From contig DPJQ01000197.1 of the NCBI GenBank assembly GCA_003542935.1, positions 1-8,192 on the forward strand: a stretch of 8,192 bases of DNA, read 5' to 3'. The notes beneath the pieces are model-generated. The model made no database searches and was not told the DNA's origin. It saw nothing but the letters and a program-made list of their open reading frames with translations. The stretch is from Lachnospiraceae bacterium (GTDB taxonomy: Bacteria > Bacillota > Clostridia > Lachnospirales > Lachnospiraceae). This document shows, piece after piece, positions 7,601 through 8,192 of the stretch (positions within the stretch are counted from its first letter, which is position 1; each line of letters begins with the position of its first letter). A program made the translations under genes and the position numbers.

Positions 7601-8080
7601 GCGATCCTTTATTATCATCTGAAAGATCCTCTGGTGGAGGCGGCCGATGAACAGGATGCGGAGGTACAGCGCCAAAAGGAGCTGCGGCTAAACGGGCTGG
7701 TGGCTTCCGACGGGAATATACTGAAGCACCTGGACCGGACCCTGGCACCCGGGAAAAAATCCCGGCTGCTGCCGGTGGAGGTGAATAAAAACGGTGAGCT
7801 GTCCGCCCGCTCCCAGGCGGTCAGCCGCAAGCGGCTGGAGGCACTGACGGACTACGCGGTGGAGAAGGCGGCCCGCATCGGCCGGGAGATCCTGGAGGGG
7901 CATGTGGAGCAGAACCCCTATCAGAGGAATGACCGCACGGCCTGTTCGCTGTGCAGCTGCCGGGAGGCCTGCGGGTTTGACGAGAGGCTGCCGGGATGTG
8001 AGTTTCGGAAGCTGGAGAAAATGGCGGAAGAGGGGATATGGGAGGAAGTGTTTCGGGCGGCGGACAGAAAGGGGGAGTGA
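4658..8080 (+). CDS. addB: AddB, subunit B of the AddAB helicase-nuclease
   Basis: AddAB resects double-strand DNA ends to produce 3' tails for RecA. In the family, AddB supplies one of two nucleases, an iron-sulfur cluster and Chi recognition, while AddA drives unwinding. The 1140-residue length is near the usual 1150-1170. Walker A is GGAGSGKS (8-15), followed by the conserved VPDQFTMQ and IDVLSFNRLA blocks. RVKALFFVGVNEDSIPG (583-599) is typical of the helicase-like core. The C-terminal RecB-type nuclease has H807 (GNILHGALE), D920 (GIIDRLDV), and D937 with K939 (VIDYKSG). The iron-sulfur ligands fit C777 (YAACAYAHFLQYGL) plus C1096-x2-C1099-x5-C1105, the spacing known from Bacillus subtilis AddB. 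An additional C1101 lies inside this motif. All catalytic motifs are intact. It has its own promoter. The partner addA is not in the window and usually follows directly. Confidence 0.98.
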   Translation: MSLQFILGGAGSGKSHYIYEKIIQESLAHPDRQYRILVPDQFTMQIQIEVAHLHPRGGLLNIDVLSFNRLAHHIFQEVGCRTPPVLEDMGKMFVLQRVAQAKKKELKVLGSQVDKNGCIQEIKSLVSELMQYEIRPDDLAKIQKGLAGQPLLEEKLEDIRILYDGFKEFLENHYVTSEEILELLCDVLPEAKSMREATVVLDGFIGFTPIQNRLLGVMLGCCRNVYVTVTLDGREDVYSRGGMHSRFWKSRKTIQDLLAKARTVGVSVEDPVRMEMMPEYEKRLMKAPSLEFLNRHLFCFGPECYEGKQEEIRILEASAPQKEMEETARRIRRLVREEGYHYRDIAVIAGDLEKYSWEAERAFARAEIPCFIDTRHTALMNPMVECIRALWDMQITGFSYESVFRYLRCGLSELSEAEVDELENYCLALGIRGRKAWEQPFLRHSPHMDPARVPEMEVLRGRFMAEVGPFTDAIRVSGRTVEVCCSALYEFLVSLSVQQKLEERRLQFEAEGEAAMAREYAQIYRTVMDLLDKLVEILGEEKISLKDFGQLMETGLQGLRIGIIPPTADQVLVGDVVRTRLNRVKALFFVGVNEDSIPGKGGGSGILSEPDRDILEKMDVELAPTAREELYIQKFYLYLHLTKPSRLLTLSYSRSSASGKPIGPAYLIGILQKLFPGLAAEPVREAEGGRGVWHREDGLRLLIDGMRHMGERPVPDWWRELLAWFIRREDWQREARRLLEAASYRKEQDRIGAAVAKALYGGVLQNSVSRIERYAACAYAHFLQYGLQLREREEYVFRPLDMGNILHGALEQFAGLAHERGFTFASVPPEEMEELLAEALRRTVEGYGGQILDSSSRSRYNVNRAANILRRSIRALQQELADSDFEPVGFEVDFDHQAFLDGMMLRLSEDERMFLRGIIDRLDVCEDGENLYVRVIDYKSGNTSFDFEAFYYGLQLQLVLYLRAAMELTGRAHPGRQVEPAAILYYHLKDPLVEAADEQDAEVQRQKELRLNGLVASDGNILKHLDRTLAPGKKSRLLPVEVNKNGELSARSQAVSRKRLEALTDYAVEKAARIGREILEGHVEQNPYQRNDRTACSLCSCREACGFDERLPGCEFRKLEKMAEEGIWEEVFRAADRKGE

Positions 8081-8148
8081 GGGGTGGCCTCTCGGACGCC
8101 GCGTCGCCCGGCCGGCATACTCTGGACGGGCTGGGGCAACGCTGCGGC
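8081..8148 (+). repeat. Structured intergenic element, copy B (after addB)
   Basis: This is the second copy of the element found after hslO. The core 8094-8148 begins GGACGCCGC, has GGACGGG at 8124-8130 and ends CAACGCTGCGGC, all at offsets identical to copy A. The left flank GAGGGGTGGCC (8079-8089) is followed by four extra bases (TCTC) absent from copy A. Possible pairings are CGCCGC (8097-8102) with GCGGCG (8144-8149), and GCCCG (8106-8110) with CGGGC (8127-8131). The second stem uses a register shifted from copy A, so stem-2 covariation is not clean. It begins at the addB stop codon and would lie between addB and the next gene, probably addA. Function unknown. Confidence 0.65.
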
Positions 8149-8192
8149 GAACTAACTGCTAACTACGACGTAAGACGCTCAGGAAGAGCCTT
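8149..8192 (+). other. Unassigned tail of the window after element B
   Basis: No complete gene is visible here. CTAACT occurs twice within AACTAACTGCTAACTAC (8150-8166). A small stem GCTC (8177-8180) with GAGC (8186-8189) encloses AGGAA, which could hide a ribosome binding site for a gene starting beyond the edge. With so little sequence this is only a suggestion. Confidence 0.2.

Noticed and set aside
1..8192. Search by eye for a defence system, CRISPR array, insertion sequence, tRNA or prophage
   Set aside because: None was seen. The genes are housekeeping and the only repeated structure is the pair of post-stop elements.

Overview
The window looks like a piece of chromosome from a fairly GC-rich clostridial Firmicute, most likely Lachnospiraceae. 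This is inferred from AGGAG-type ribosome binding sites, an AddAB-type (not RecBCD) recombination gene, a redox-type Hsp33, and protein sequences that read like gut Clostridia homologues. No search was run, so the taxonomy is an inference. I see no phage, transposase, CRISPR, tRNA or rRNA sequence.

Layout, left to right. Bases 1-170 hold no complete gene: there is an imperfect hairpin (30-82) and a candidate promoter (88-117). A rightward pair follows: a class I SAM-dependent methyltransferase (171-926) and, 2 nt later, hslO for the redox chaperone Hsp33 (929-1801). A 100-nt gap leads to nadE, the glutamine-dependent NAD+ synthetase (1902-3812). A strong hairpin at 3897-3932 separates nadE from a convergent leftward gene (3965-4426), which encodes a small membrane-anchored protein with a degenerate FMN-binding-like domain. 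From a 231-nt divergent intergenic region, with a good sigma-A-like promoter at 4555-4583, addB runs right (4658-8080). It encodes subunit B of the AddAB helicase-nuclease. The window ends 112 nt after addB, before any addA can be seen.

The genes are housekeeping: redox stress protection (Hsp33), NAD synthesis (NadE), double-strand break repair (AddB), a methyltransferase of unknown substrate and a small surface protein. They do not form an obvious single pathway.

The most unusual signal is non-coding. Directly after the stop codons of hslO and addB, more than 6 kb apart, lie two diverged copies of one GC-rich element in the same orientation relative to the upstream gene. Each has a 55-nt core. 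The cores share a 9-nt left end, a 7-nt centre and a 12-nt right end at identical spacing, match at 39 of 55 positions without gaps, and have ends that can pair. I read this as a dispersed structured intergenic element. Its identity and role are unknown.
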